From NCBI GenBank assembly GCA_965220855.1, contig CBDCQY010000001.1, positions 434,001 through 498,000 of the forward strand: a stretch of DNA of 64,000 nt. Reading direction: 5' to 3'. Shown one piece after another: positions 1-9,300 of this stretch. The stretch's first letter is position 1, and the number at the start of each line of letters is the position of its first letter. Under the pieces are notes generated by a model that saw only the letters and a list, made by a program, of their open reading frames with translations, searched no databases and was not told the origin of the DNA. This DNA is from Bin95 sp965220855. GTDB lineage: Bacteria; Pseudomonadota; Alphaproteobacteria; Bin95. The position numbers and the translations under genes are program-made.

Positions 1-251
1 AAGCAAGAAGGCGTTTGAATGATGCGAAGAAGATACAGAGCTTTCCAGAAGAAATTCAAGACTTCGGAGATTTTTTCGCGACTGCCCAAGACAAACGGCA
101 TGACGCCGACTACGATCCGTATTACCGTGTCGCCAAATCGGACGTGCTGATAGACGCCGCCGAGGCGAAGTCTCTCATAGACCGGTTCATGGACGTCCCG
201 CCTAAGGACAAGCGCGCGCTTGCAGCCTGGGTCACGCTCATCGATCGTTAG
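1..251 (+). CDS. HEPN-like protein, C-terminal part (cut by window start)
   Basis: The reading frame is open from base 3 to the TAA-less end at TAG 249-251, so the gene begins outside the window; the TTG at 15 is probably internal. The visible residues contain the block FPEEIQDF, then RHDADYDP and a C-terminal KRALAAWVTLIDR. The same blocks recur in the gene at 754-1224, so the two are paralogues. This pattern is familiar from small all-helical HEPN-like proteins encoded next to a short partner protein; the function of that family is not established, and a toxin or nuclease role is only inference. The partner gene would lie upstream of the window. GC content is clearly lower than in the metabolic genes, which suggests transfer. 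Confidence 0.6.
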   Translation, partial: ARRRLNDAKKIQSFPEEIQDFGDFFATAQDKRHDADYDPYYRVAKSDVLIDAAEAKSLIDRFMDVPPKDKRALAAWVTLIDR

Positions 252-268
252 TGAGCGCCAGCCGCTTC

Positions 269-358
269 TCAAGGGAAGGCCGCCGCCGGCGGGCCCGCCG
301 CGCGCAGCCGCCCGTCATGCAGCAGCACCGCATCGGCGCCGCGACGAAGCGTTTCCGG
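269..358 (-). pseudogene. Possible ABC-transporter ATPase C-terminal remnant
   Basis: Between the two HEPN-like genes the minus strand reads GADAVLLHDGRLRAAGPPA followed by a stop at 269-271. This resembles the stretch after the Walker B/H-loop of iron or heme importer ATPases (pattern ADxVLLxxGRxxAxGPP). Nothing upstream in this frame shows a Walker A, signature or Walker B motif, so at most a short tail survives. The match is short and could be chance in GC-rich DNA. Confidence 0.2.
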
Positions 359-470
359 CTCATGGCGGCCATTCTGTCCGAACCCGCCCGGCAAGGCAAA
401 GCCGCCGGCGCGGGCCAGGGGGTGTATCGGCGCCGTTGATGATATAGACTGGCCGGGAGCGAGCGGGAGA

Positions 471-767
471 ATGCCGATGAGCGACACCGGACAGGATCGC
501 AACGAGCAGTTGCAGCAGATCATCCGCAAGGAGCTGAAGCGCCTGCTGACCTCGATCAGGGTGGAGTCCGTCATCGTGGAGGATTATGACGATGACGATT
601 CGATGTTTCATGTCATCGTCGTTTACCTGCCGAACGATGTCATACCGGAGACATCGGGACTGGTGAGGCAGTTGCAGCCGGCTCTCGCCGGACTTGACGA
701 GGATCGTTTTCCGGTCATATCCTTCGTCGCGGCCAAGGAAGCTAAGGTGTATTTTGGAACCGCTTAA
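471..767 (+). CDS. Small acidic protein, partner of HEPN-like gene
   Basis: A 98-residue protein. ATG 471 is preceded by GGGAG at suitable spacing; ATG 477 is an alternative start. The N-terminus is a basic helix (QLQQIIRKELKRLL), followed by a beta-rich part with an acidic DYDDDD turn and the strand pattern FHVIVVYLP; the C-terminus is FPVISFVAAKEA. Proteins of this size and pattern commonly sit directly in front of the HEPN-like family seen here. The two overlap: the downstream frame opens at TTG 754, 14 bases before this stop. I know of no characterised function. An antitoxin or chaperone-like role for the neighbouring HEPN protein is inference from context. Confidence 0.7.
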   Translation: MPMSDTGQDRNEQLQQIIRKELKRLLTSIRVESVIVEDYDDDDSMFHVIVVYLPNDVIPETSGLVRQLQPALAGLDEDRFPVISFVAAKEAKVYFGTA

Positions 768-1224
768 GCTGATCGAGACTGCGCGTTATCTCGCTCACTC
801 GACCGGGCGCAGGCCATGACAGTACGACCTTCGTCGCGCCGTCAGCACGATCTACTACGCGCTGTTTCATACTCTGTGTCAAAACTGCGCCGACATGCTG
901 ATCGGCACCAGTGGAGCGGACCGTAGCAAACACGTCTGGCGGCAGGCCTATCGTTCGATCCAGCATAGTCACGCGAAAGAGCGATTTACAAACAAGTCGA
1001 CCATGAGGGAGTTTCCGAAGGAAATTCAGGATTTCGGTAATGTCTTTGTAGATGCTCAGAAAAGCCGGCATAAGGCTGACTACGATCCATCCTTTCGCGT
1101 CGCCAGATCGGAAGTGCTGGCCATCGCAACGAAAGCAGAAGCCGTCATACGCCAGTTCAGGGCCGTCCCGATCAAGGACCGGCGCGCGCTGGCGGCCTGG
1201 GTCACGCTGGTCAATCGCCAGTGA
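754..1224 (+). pseudogene. HEPN-like gene interrupted by in-frame TGA
   Basis: One frame runs from TTG 754 to the stop at 1222-1224 and is broken only by TGA 817-819. Before the stop it encodes MEPLKLIETARYLAHSTGRRP; after it QYDLRRAVSTIYYALFHTLC. These two halves form the usual N-terminal helices of this family, in which an RPRQADLRRAVSTAYYALFH-like sequence is common. A single CGA to TGA change would therefore explain the break. The C-terminal half (FPKEIQDF, RHKADYDP, RRALAAWV) is intact and matches the paralogue at 1-251. The only later start candidate, ATG 895, would lose the conserved helix, so the gene is probably inactive. A TTG start overlapping the partner gene indicates translational coupling. 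Confidence 0.7.
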
Positions 1225-1252
1225 GAGGAAGCCGCAGCCGGCGGGCCGGTTC

Positions 1253-2506
1253 CTACTCCGCCGCCGCCTTGCGGCCGTCGGCGCCCGCCACGCGCACCGA
1301 GGCGCGGACCACCGGCACATCCTCCCTGGCCAGCGGCGCCATATAGCGCTTGCGGGCGAGCGCGGCCTCGATATGGGGGGCGAGCGCCGCCGCCTTCTCG
1401 GCCTCGCGCGCTTCCGCCTCGCGCGAGAAGGCCGGCATCACCGTCTTTGCGAACAGCTCCAGCGATTCGCAGATATGCGCATGGGCGTTGTTGCCGGCCT
1501 GTTGCAGGAAGATCACCTGATCGACCCCGGCCTCCTGCATGTCGGCCAGATGGCGCGCCATGTCCGCCGGCGCGCCGATGCCCGCGCCGTCATATTCGGC
1601 CCGCGCCAGCGCCGCCTGGATCAGCGCGTCGGTGGCGGCGCCGCGCTTGGCGACGAACTCGCCCCAGAGGTCGGAATAGCCGGGGGTGAAGTCCTCCGCC
1701 ACCAGCTTCTGCTGCGCATAGCGGAAGAACTCGAAATTGTCCTGGCCGCGCCGGATCGCCTCCGCCCGGTCCTCATGCATGGAGAAGGCGGAGACCATGG
1801 CGAGATTGGCGTTCACCGACCAGCCGAGCGGCGCGCATTCCTCGCTGCGGATGATGTCGTAATAGATCTTGGACCAGCTGCGCGCCTCTTCCGGGTCGAG
1901 GAAGGAGAAGGCGAGCGCGCCGACACCGTTTTGCGCCGCGACGCGGATCGTGTCGCGATTGGTGCAGGCCATCCAGAGCGGCGGATGGGGCTTCTGCAAT
2001 GGCTTCGGCAGCACATTGCGGCAGGGCATGGAGAAGCCCTCGCCCTCGAAACCGGGATAAGGGGTCAGCACCATCATGTTGCAGACCTGCTCGGCGGCTT
2101 CCAGCGCCAGCGCGCGCTTGCGCTTGGCGGGGATGCCGAAGGCGCCCAGCTCCAGCCGCGTGGCGCCCTCGCCGATGCCGAACTCCACCCGCCCGTCGGA
2201 GAGCAGGTCGAGCGTCGCCAGACCCTCGGCGGTGCGCGCCGGGTGGTTGTAGTTGGGGATCACCTGGCGGATGCCGTGGCCGAGCCGGATGCGGCTGGTG
2301 CGCGCCGCGGCTGCGGCCAGGAAGACCTCCGGGGCCGAGGCGTGGCTGTATTCGTCCAGGAAGTGATGCTCGACCTCCCACGCATAGTCGAAGCCGAGCC
2401 GGTCGGCGAGGATCACCTGGTCCAGCGCCTCCTTGAGCAGCCGGTGCTCGGCGTCCTCGGCCCAGGGGCGCGGCAATTGCAGTTCGTAGAAGACTCCGAA
2501 ACGCAT
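1253..2506 (-). CDS. LLM-class flavin-dependent monooxygenase
   Basis: A 417-residue luciferase-like monooxygenase. I chose ATG 2506 because the protein begins MRFGVFYELQLP, the first TIM-barrel strand of this family; the open frame extends 74 codons further upstream without family-like sequence. Visible blocks are WEVEHHFLDEYSH near residue 43, SRIRLGHGIRQVIPNYNHP, LLSDGRVEFGIGEGATRLEL and the late VDQVIFLQQAG. Such enzymes use FMNH2 from a separate reductase, or F420, and oxygen to oxidise organic substrates. The long C-terminal tail after about residue 350 is charged. It is divergent to the enolase-superfamily gene at 2658. The substrate cannot be told from sequence. Confidence 0.88.
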   Translation of the reverse strand: MRFGVFYELQLPRPWAEDAEHRLLKEALDQVILADRLGFDYAWEVEHHFLDEYSHASAPEVFLAAAAARTSRIRLGHGIRQVIPNYNHPARTAEGLATLDLLSDGRVEFGIGEGATRLELGAFGIPAKRKRALALEAAEQVCNMMVLTPYPGFEGEGFSMPCRNVLPKPLQKPHPPLWMACTNRDTIRVAAQNGVGALAFSFLDPEEARSWSKIYYDIIRSEECAPLGWSVNANLAMVSAFSMHEDRAEAIRRGQDNFEFFRYAQQKLVAEDFTPGYSDLWGEFVAKRGAATDALIQAALARAEYDGAGIGAPADMARHLADMQEAGVDQVIFLQQAGNNAHAHICESLELFAKTVMPAFSREAEAREAEKAAALAPHIEAALARKRYMAPLAREDVPVVRASVRVAGADGRKAAAE

Positions 2507-2584
2507 GGGTCGGCGCGCCTCCCTCCGGGCGATATCGTCGAGAACGCCCGCAGCTTCGCCCCATCCGGGTTGCGTGTAAACCTT

Positions 2585-2604
2585 GGGCCGCCGCTTTGCG
2601 GCCC
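2585..2604. promoter_or_regulatory. Stem-loop in divergent intergenic region
   Basis: GGGCCGC at 2585-2591 pairs perfectly with GCGGCCC at 2598-2604 around a 6-base loop, between the divergent starts at 2506 and 2658. It may be an operator or a leader hairpin. No convincing -35/-10 pair was found next to it. Confidence 0.3.
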
Positions 2605-2657
2605 CCGCCCGAGCGGATAGTCTCCAGGGCCTGAACCGCAACCGGGCGACGCATCCG

Positions 2658-3836
2658 ATGAAGATCCAGAAGTTCGAAGACCTGCACGCCGACGCCGGCT
2701 GGCGGACCTTCTCCTTCCTCAAGGTCATGACCGACGAGGGCCTGGTCGGCTGGTCGGAATATAACGAGAGCTATGGCAGCCGGGGCCTGAGCGCCGTCAT
2801 CCGGGCGCTCGGCGAGACGCTGGTCGGCGAGGACCCGCGCGCGGTGGAACGGATTACCGCCCGGCTCTACGCCCAGACGCGCCAGGCGCCGGGCGGCATG
2901 AACGCCCAGGCGATCGCCGCGATCGAGAACGCGCTGCTGGACCTCAAGGCCCGGGCGCTCGGCGTGCCGGTCTATGAGCTGTTCGGCGGCCCGGTGCGCG
3001 ACCGCTTCCGGCTCTACTGGTCGCATTGCGGCACCTATCTGGTGAACCATGCCGACATCATCGGCGAGGCGCCCTTGCGCTCGCTCGACGATGTGGAGGC
3101 GCTCGGCGCGCGCGTCGCGGAACGCGGCTTCACCGCGCTCAAATGCAACATGTATCGCTTCGACGACGGGCCGCCTCATGTCTATATGCCGGGCTTCGGC
3201 CGCGAGGCCGGGCAGGGGCCGGAGCTCAACCTCTCCCACGCCACGGTGCGCGCGCTCCGCAACCAGATCGCGGCCTTCCGCGAGGGCAGCGAGGGCAAGG
3301 TCGATATCCTGGTCGATCTCAACTTCAACTTCCGCACCGACGGCTATATGGCGCTCGCCCGCGCGCTCGACGATCTGGGCCTCTACTGGATCGAGATCGA
3401 CAATTACGATCCCGAGGGGCTGGCCATGATCCGGCGCGCGGTCTCGACGCCGATCGCTTCCTGCGAGTCGCTCTACGGGCGGCGCCAGTTCCGCCCCTTC
3501 CTGGAGCGCTACGCCATGGATGCCGCGATCATCGATGTGCCCTGGAACGGCCTTGGCGAGAGCCTGAAGATCGCCGCCATGTGCGACGCCTTCGAGATCA
3601 ACATCGCGCCGCACAATTTCTACGGCCATCTCTCGACCTTGATGAGCGCGCATCTCTGCGCCACCGCGCCGAACTTCCGCATCATGGAGATCGACATTGA
3701 CGATGTGCCGTGGAAGGACGATCTGGTGACCGTCCCGCCCCGCATCGAGAATGGCGAGCTCATCCTGCCCACCGGCCCCGGCTGGGGCGCGGAAGTGAAC
3801 GAAAAAGCCGTCCGCGCCCACCCGCCGAAGCGCTGA
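2658..3836 (+). CDS. Mandelate racemase/muconate-lactonizing enzyme family protein
   Basis: A 392-residue enolase-superfamily enzyme starting at ATG 2658 (MKIQKFEDLHADAG). The N-terminal capping domain is followed by a TIM barrel. Candidate metal-binding acidic residues are in ILVDLNFNF (Asp of the third barrel strand), WIEIDNYDP (Glu) and ASCESLYG (Glu). A late APHNFYGHLS segment carries a His suitable as general base. These enzymes abstract a proton alpha to a carboxylate and catalyse racemisation, cycloisomerisation or acid-sugar dehydration. The gene is divergent from the flavin monooxygenase at 1253-2506, so the two may share a catabolic substrate; this is inference. No neighbouring aldolase or sugar kinase identifies the pathway. 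Confidence 0.88.
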   Translation: MKIQKFEDLHADAGWRTFSFLKVMTDEGLVGWSEYNESYGSRGLSAVIRALGETLVGEDPRAVERITARLYAQTRQAPGGMNAQAIAAIENALLDLKARALGVPVYELFGGPVRDRFRLYWSHCGTYLVNHADIIGEAPLRSLDDVEALGARVAERGFTALKCNMYRFDDGPPHVYMPGFGREAGQGPELNLSHATVRALRNQIAAFREGSEGKVDILVDLNFNFRTDGYMALARALDDLGLYWIEIDNYDPEGLAMIRRAVSTPIASCESLYGRRQFRPFLERYAMDAAIIDVPWNGLGESLKIAAMCDAFEINIAPHNFYGHLSTLMSAHLCATAPNFRIMEIDIDDVPWKDDLVTVPPRIENGELILPTGPGWGAEVNEKAVRAHPPKR

Positions 3837-3886
3837 GGGAAGCGCGACGGGGCGTCAGGCGAGGGCTTCGAAAAAAGATCGGGCGC

Positions 3887-4351
3887 TCACGACCGCGCTG
3901 CCGGTCGTCCGGCCGGCCGGCGCGATGCCGCCTCGGCAATATGCAGAATCCGATCCGAGAGATAGGGGTGCCCGCGCACCCTGTCGTGAAAGCGCCGGTC
4001 GGCGGTCACCATCGGATATTGCGTCTGAATGGCGAGCGCCAGATAGAAGCAGTCATAGACCGGGTGGTCGAGGTCCGACGCCAGACGCGCGGCCGCCGGG
4101 GTGAGTTGCGCCATGGTAAACGGCGTCGAAAGCGGCGCGGTCAGCAAGGTCTCGACAGCGACGGCCAGATCGTCCGCTCCGATATCGCCGCGACGGCGCA
4201 TGGCCCAGAGGGCGTTGCCCGCCTCGGCGAACACCAGCGCCGGGGCGGCCAGTGTCTCGCCGCCATTCAGAAGTCCGGCGGCTTCACTGGAAAAGTCTTC
4301 GGTCACCAGCCATTTCACGACCACGCTTGCATCCACGACGCAGCCGGTCAC
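3887..4351 (-). CDS. PIN-domain toxin (VapC/FitB type)
   Basis: A 154-residue PIN-domain ribonuclease. The acidic metal-site residues are all visible: Asp7 in VVDASVVVKW, Glu43 in VFAEAGNALW, Asp100 in VYDCFYLALA and Asp118 in VTADRRF. In characterised VapC/FitB proteins these bind Mg or Mn and cleave RNA. Its start codon overlaps the antitoxin stop by four bases (ATGA at 4348-4351), the usual antitoxin-first arrangement. The basic RRPAGRPAARS tail is an extension beyond the usual fold. It is convergent with the enolase-superfamily gene. Confidence 0.9.
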   Translation of the reverse strand: MTGCVVDASVVVKWLVTEDFSSEAAGLLNGGETLAAPALVFAEAGNALWAMRRRGDIGADDLAVAVETLLTAPLSTPFTMAQLTPAAARLASDLDHPVYDCFYLALAIQTQYPMVTADRRFHDRVRGHPYLSDRILHIAEAASRRPAGRPAARS

Positions 4352-4584
4352 GCAGCGCCGTCCCGGTCGCGGTCGGCGCGGATCACTTCGCTGCTGTCGA
4401 TCGACGATCTCAGGCGCTGGCGCAGGGCCGCCGCCCTTGCGGCAAAGTCCGCTTCTTGTCCAAGAAGCGTCGCGCGCAGAATTTCCCGATGCTCGGCCTC
4501 GGCCGAGCGCCTGTTGGCCGCCGCTCGCTGCTTGAGCGCGCCGACCAATTCGTCGCTGATCTTTCGCACTGTCAGTTGCGCCAT
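4348..4584 (-). CDS. Ribbon-helix-helix antitoxin (FitA/VapB type)
   Basis: A 78-residue protein. I chose ATG 4584 because it gives the canonical ribbon-helix-helix start MAQLTVRKISDELVGALKQ; an upstream in-frame extension of 25 codons is not family-like. The motif AEAEHREILRATLL is typical of FitA-like antitoxins. The C-terminal third is charged and should wrap around the PIN toxin encoded just downstream. It probably represses its own promoter, in the AT-richer stretch at about 4590-4650. Confidence 0.88.
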   Translation of the reverse strand: MAQLTVRKISDELVGALKQRAAANRRSAEAEHREILRATLLGQEADFAARAAALRQRLRSSIDSSEVIRADRDRDGAA

Positions 4585-4698
4585 CGGTTTTGCCTGCAAA
4601 ATAGTGTCTTCATCGACGTCGCCTGCATTGTAGCATATCTCCCGACCGGCGCAATTCACCTGTCGCCGCGATGACAGGGCTTCCCGGCCGCAGAAGCG

Positions 4699-6300
4699 TC
4701 AGGCCGCCTCGCGGAGGAGGTCGGCGGCGCGTTCGCCGACCATGATGGAGGGGGCGTTGGTGTTGCCGGACGGCATGGTCGGGAAGATCGAGGCGTCGGC
4801 GATGCGCAGGCCCTCCAGCCCGTGCACCTTCAGCCGGTCATCCACCACCGCCTGCGGACCCGGCCCCATGCGGCAGGTGCCGATCGGGTGATAGGCGGTC
4901 TGCGCATTGGCGCGGATCCAGTCCAGGATCTCGTCGTCGCTCGAAACGCTCTCGCCGGGGTCGTATTCCGCGCCGCGCAGCGCCGCCATGGCGTCGGTGG
5001 CCATCAGCGCGCGCATCATGCGGAAGCCGTCGATCATGGCGCGCTGGTCGATCGGGTCGTCGAGGAAGTTGAACCGGATCGCCGGCTGCGCGTCCGGGTC
5101 GGCGGAGCGGATATGGATCGAGCCGAGGCTCTCCGGGCGCAGCTGGTAGCAGGCGATGGTCATGCCGGGGAAGGGCTGCAGCAGGCGGCGCTTGGGGTCC
5201 TTGACCGCATAGGGCACCAGATGCATCTGCACATCCGGCGTCTCCAGCTCCGGCCGGGTGCGCAGGAAGGCCAGCAGCGGCGCCGAAGGCAGGCTGAGGA
5301 AACCGCCGCGCGTGACCGCGTAGCGCAGCGCCTGGCCCGCCCGGCCGAGCAGCCCGGACATGCGCTCATTGTAGGAGACGCCCCTGACGCTCACCCGCCA
5401 CTGGATGCGCGCATTGATATGGTCGCGGAAATGCTCGCCGACGCCGGGCAGTTCGTGGCGCACCTCGATGCCGTGCGCCGCCAGCACCTCCGGGCGCCCG
5501 ATGCCGGAAAGCTCCAGCAATTGCGGCGTGCAGACGGCCCCGGCCGAGAGGATCGTCTCGCGCCCGGCCCGCGCCTCGACCGTCCGGCCGCCCTTCTCAT
5601 AGGCGACGCCGACGCAGCGCCGGCCTTCCAGCAGCAGGCGGCGGGTCTGCGCCTCGGTCACGATCTCCAGATTGGGGCGCTTCATCGCCGGGCGGAGATA
5701 GCAATGGGCGGTGGACATGCGCCGCCCGTCCTTGATGGTGACCTGCGTCTTGACCACGCCCTCCTGGTCGGGGCTGTTATAGTCGGGATTGACCTTGTGG
5801 CCGACCTCGCGCGCGGCGGCGAAGAGCGCATCGTAGATCGGGTTCCGGTCCGGCACCTCGGTGACCTTGAGCGGGCCGCCCTTGCCGCGCACGCCGTCGC
5901 CGCCCTTCTCATAGTCCTCCATGCGCTCGAAGATCGGGGCGACATCCGACCAGCCCCAGCCGCGATTGCCCATCTGCGCCCAGGTGTCGTAGTCGAGCGG
6001 CTGGCCGCGCACATAGACCAGGCCGTTGATGCTGCTGGAGCCGCCCAGCAGCTTGCCGCGCGGCACCGGAATCTCGCGCCCGGCGGTGTTCGGCTCCGGC
6101 TCCGAGGTGAAGCACCAGTTGGCGGCCGGATTGTCGATCAGCAGCCCGAAGCTGACCGGGAAGCGCGAATAGGGATGGCTCGCCTTGCCGGCCTCCAGCA
6201 GCAGCACCTTGCAATTCGGATCCTCGGTCAGCCGGCTGGCGAGCGCCGCCCCCGCCGAACCCGCGCCGACGACGATATAGTCGAACCGCGCCTCATCCAT
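4699..6300 (-). CDS. GMC-family FAD oxidoreductase (choline dehydrogenase-like)
   Basis: A 533-residue glucose-methanol-choline oxidoreductase starting at ATG 6300 (MDEARFDYIVVGAGSAG). The FAD dinucleotide-binding motif GAGSAGAALASRL and ELLLEAG-like LLLEAGKAS are at the N-terminus. The GMC signature GKLLGGSSSINGLVYVRG is near residue 85, and the second signature SAGAVCTPQLLELSGIG is near residue 265. The C-terminal active-site region AYHPIGTCRMG supplies the catalytic His, with the late SGNTNAP segment. It oxidises a primary or secondary alcohol; choline, polyethylene glycol or aromatic alcohols are possible and cannot be separated here. It appears to be a single-gene unit downstream of no obvious partner. 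Confidence 0.92.
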   Translation of the reverse strand: MDEARFDYIVVGAGSAGAALASRLTEDPNCKVLLLEAGKASHPYSRFPVSFGLLIDNPAANWCFTSEPEPNTAGREIPVPRGKLLGGSSSINGLVYVRGQPLDYDTWAQMGNRGWGWSDVAPIFERMEDYEKGGDGVRGKGGPLKVTEVPDRNPIYDALFAAAREVGHKVNPDYNSPDQEGVVKTQVTIKDGRRMSTAHCYLRPAMKRPNLEIVTEAQTRRLLLEGRRCVGVAYEKGGRTVEARAGRETILSAGAVCTPQLLELSGIGRPEVLAAHGIEVRHELPGVGEHFRDHINARIQWRVSVRGVSYNERMSGLLGRAGQALRYAVTRGGFLSLPSAPLLAFLRTRPELETPDVQMHLVPYAVKDPKRRLLQPFPGMTIACYQLRPESLGSIHIRSADPDAQPAIRFNFLDDPIDQRAMIDGFRMMRALMATDAMAALRGAEYDPGESVSSDDEILDWIRANAQTAYHPIGTCRMGPGPQAVVDDRLKVHGLEGLRIADASIFPTMPSGNTNAPSIMVGERAADLLREAA

Positions 6301-6392
6301 GACACCCGCTCCCCTTCGCCTGGCCGCGACCTTGCGCCGCCGCAACAGTAAGCGGTTTCCGCCTCGGGGGAAACGCCGCGCCGGCGTCCCGT

Positions 6393-9300
6393 TCAGAAGC
6401 GGAGGCGCAGGTCGAGCCGGGCGCGGCCGTCCGTGCGCCCGTCATCGTCTTGCGTGTAGCCGCCCGAGAGGCTGGCGTCGATCGGATGCCTGCCGCCCCG
6501 GAACTCGAGCCCGGTCTCCAGCTCGCGCGCCCTGCCGTCGGTCAGCGCCATCTCCATGAAGGGCGACAGCACGCCATGCGGCGCCGCCACGCGAAAGCCG
6601 TAGCCGCCATGCAGCCGCAGGCCGGCCTCGGCGCGGTCGTCCCTCTCGGCGCTGTCTTCGCCGAAGCGCCGATAGTCGCGCCAGAGCGCATCCAGCTCGT
6701 CGGGATGCAGCCCGCGATGCGCCGATGCGGCGAGCGTCAGCCCCACGCCGTCGGCCTCCGGCAGCAGCCTTGCGGTCAGGCTCGCGCCGGAGGCCGCGTC
6801 GCCCGCCTCTGCGCGCCGCGTCAGCCAGCGATTGCTGCCCTCCAGCTCGAAGCGGCGCGCCGTCAGCCGGGCGCCCAGCTCGACCTCGGCGCTGGAGCCG
6901 CGCACGCCGTCGCCGCCCTCGCCATGCCAGGCGAGCGAGCCGAACGGCGCGACCGCCCGAGCGTCGGGCGAGCCGTCGAGCCGCCAGCCTTCGTGCCGGG
7001 CCAGCAGCGATCCGCGCGCCTGCCACACCTCCACCCGCTGCCCGCCGGTCGCCGACAGCGCCGCGCCGCCGGTCTCCAGCTGCATCAGGCCGGCGTCGCC
7101 CTCGAGCGAGAAGGCGAGGCCCCGCCACTCGGCCACCGGCTGGCGGCCGCCGACGGCCGCCGCCTGCATCTCCAGCGCCCGGCTCTGCCGGTCGCCATCG
7201 GCGTCGGCGTGCTCGAGCCGGCCGCGCCCGGCGCCGAGAAGGGTCCAGAGCGCGCCGTCGCCCCGCGTCTTCATCGAGGCGTAGGGCCAGGCCGCCGTCA
7301 GGCTGGTCGAAAGCGCGCCCTCGCCTGCGCTGTCGGTTTCGATGCGGTAGTCCGCATCGCCGTTCATCCGCGAGAACGCAACACCCATCACCATGCCGGT
7401 CGCAAGGCGCGTCTCCATGCCGAGCCAGCCGGTTTCGAGCGCGCCCCGGAACTGGCTCGTCCGCTCCGTCTCGCCCCGGAAGCTCGCGGAATCGCCCTGG
7501 CCCCAGACGGTCCAGCCGGCTCCGTCCGCCTCGCCGAGCGCCATGGTGAAGGCGCTGTCGCGGAAGAACTCCTCCCAGGCGATATCCCGCTCACCGGGCC
7601 GCTCGCCGGGCCGCTCCCGGCTCGCCTCCGCAACCGCCCGCCAGGGCGCCGGGAGCGCGCCGGTCGCGGGGGCTTCCCCCGCAAGCCCGATGCGCTCGCC
7701 GGCGACGGTGAACTGCGTCGCGCCGGCCTTCGGCTCGAAGCGCCCTGCGATCACCCGGGTCGCCCCGGAGAGGGTCTCGGAGGCGATGGCGGCCAGGCTC
7801 GACTGCACCGCCTGGCGCGCCTGGGCCAGCGCGACCCCGCCATCGTCCCGGACGATGACCGACAGCCACAGCGCCTGCGTTCCGCCGGGTCCGTGTGCGT
7901 GCGGCCTGCGCAGGGTGAGGACAGCCGTCCGATTGGCCGCGCCGCTGTCCTGGACCGCGGTGACCGCGATCGTTTGCGGCGTGTTCCATTCCGACGCCCG
8001 GAAATAGAGATAGCCCGGACTGACCGTCGCCACCGTCGGATCGAGACTCTCCACAATGAAGAACACGGACCTGTCGTATCGATGCGACAATCGCGCGGTG
8101 AAGCTGGCGGTCCCGCCCTCGTCGATCGTCAGCTTGTCGGCGGACAGCAGCAGCTGGCCGGTCTCGTCGTCGGCGACCGCGACCGGCAGGGTCGCGCTGA
8201 CGCCGGCATAGGCCGCCGCGCCGGACGCCAGATGGGTCACCGTCGCCTTGCCATTGGCGGCGTCGGCGTCCTCGGGCGCGCTCGCCAGAACCGTCTGCGG
8301 GCTGCTCCAGTTCAGCGGCGTGAAGGTCAGGCTGGCGGGGCTGACGGCGGCGACCGCCGGGTCGCTGCTGGTGAGCGCGACCGCGACATCCGCCGACGGC
8401 GCGGTGTTGAGCCGCACGGTCCAGCTGTCGCCGGCGCCTTCCGCAAGCGCCAGCGCGTCCCGGGAGAGGGCCAGGCCGGGCATGTCGTCGTCGGGCGCTG
8501 CGATGGCCAGCGACGCGGTGACGCCGGCATAGTCCGCCGCGCCGGACGCGCGATGGGTAATCGTGGCCGACGCCGCGAGGAGGTCGGCGTCCTCGACCCC
8601 GGCGACGGTGACCGTTTGCGGCGTGTCCCAGTTGGAGGCGTCGAATCTCAGCACCGTCGGCGTCGCCATCGCGACCTCCGGCCGATCGATCTCCAACGCC
8701 ACGGCGACCGGCGCCGGCGGCTTATGCGACAGTTGCACGGTGTAATATCGGACCGCCCCCTCGGCCACGGTCAGGCTCGAGTGGGAGAGCTTCAGGAACG
8801 CCGGATAGGTGAAAGCGCTCACCACGCCGGTCGATGGCCCGAGGCCCAGACGGTTTCGCGCGCGCCACTCGAAGTGATATTCCGCGCCGCTATCCAGAAA
8901 GGGAAGCTCCAGCGCATAGGTCGAGCCCCGTCTGGTCAGTTCGCTCGGGGCGAAATCGAGCGGCCGGCTCCACTGCGCTCCCGGCCGGTTCTCGCGGAAG
9001 CGCACGTCCCAGCTGTCGATGGCGCTTTCGTCCGCCGGCGGCTCCCAGGTGAGCTCGACGCTGTTGGTTCCGGTCGCCGTCGCCTTCGCATCGATCGCCG
9101 CGCCCGGCAAAGCGAGCAGCGCGGTGACCTCGAGGTCGGCCGAAACGCCGGCGAACTCCGGCGCGCCGGAAGCCGTGTGGGTGACGGTCGCCCAGTTGGC
9201 GGGGGAGTCGTGGGCCACGCCGGTCACGGTTACCGTCTGCGCCGCATCCCAGTCGGACGGCGTGAAGGTCAGGCTGGCGGGAGAGACCGTCGCGATCGCG

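Noticed and set aside
817..819. TGA read as selenocysteine in the HEPN-like gene
   Set aside because: No selenocysteine insertion hairpin is apparent after the codon, and the family has Arg rather than Cys there.
1773..3821. A 682-codon open frame on the minus strand opposite the enolase-superfamily gene
   Set aside because: It runs antisense through two well-supported genes and shows no motifs.
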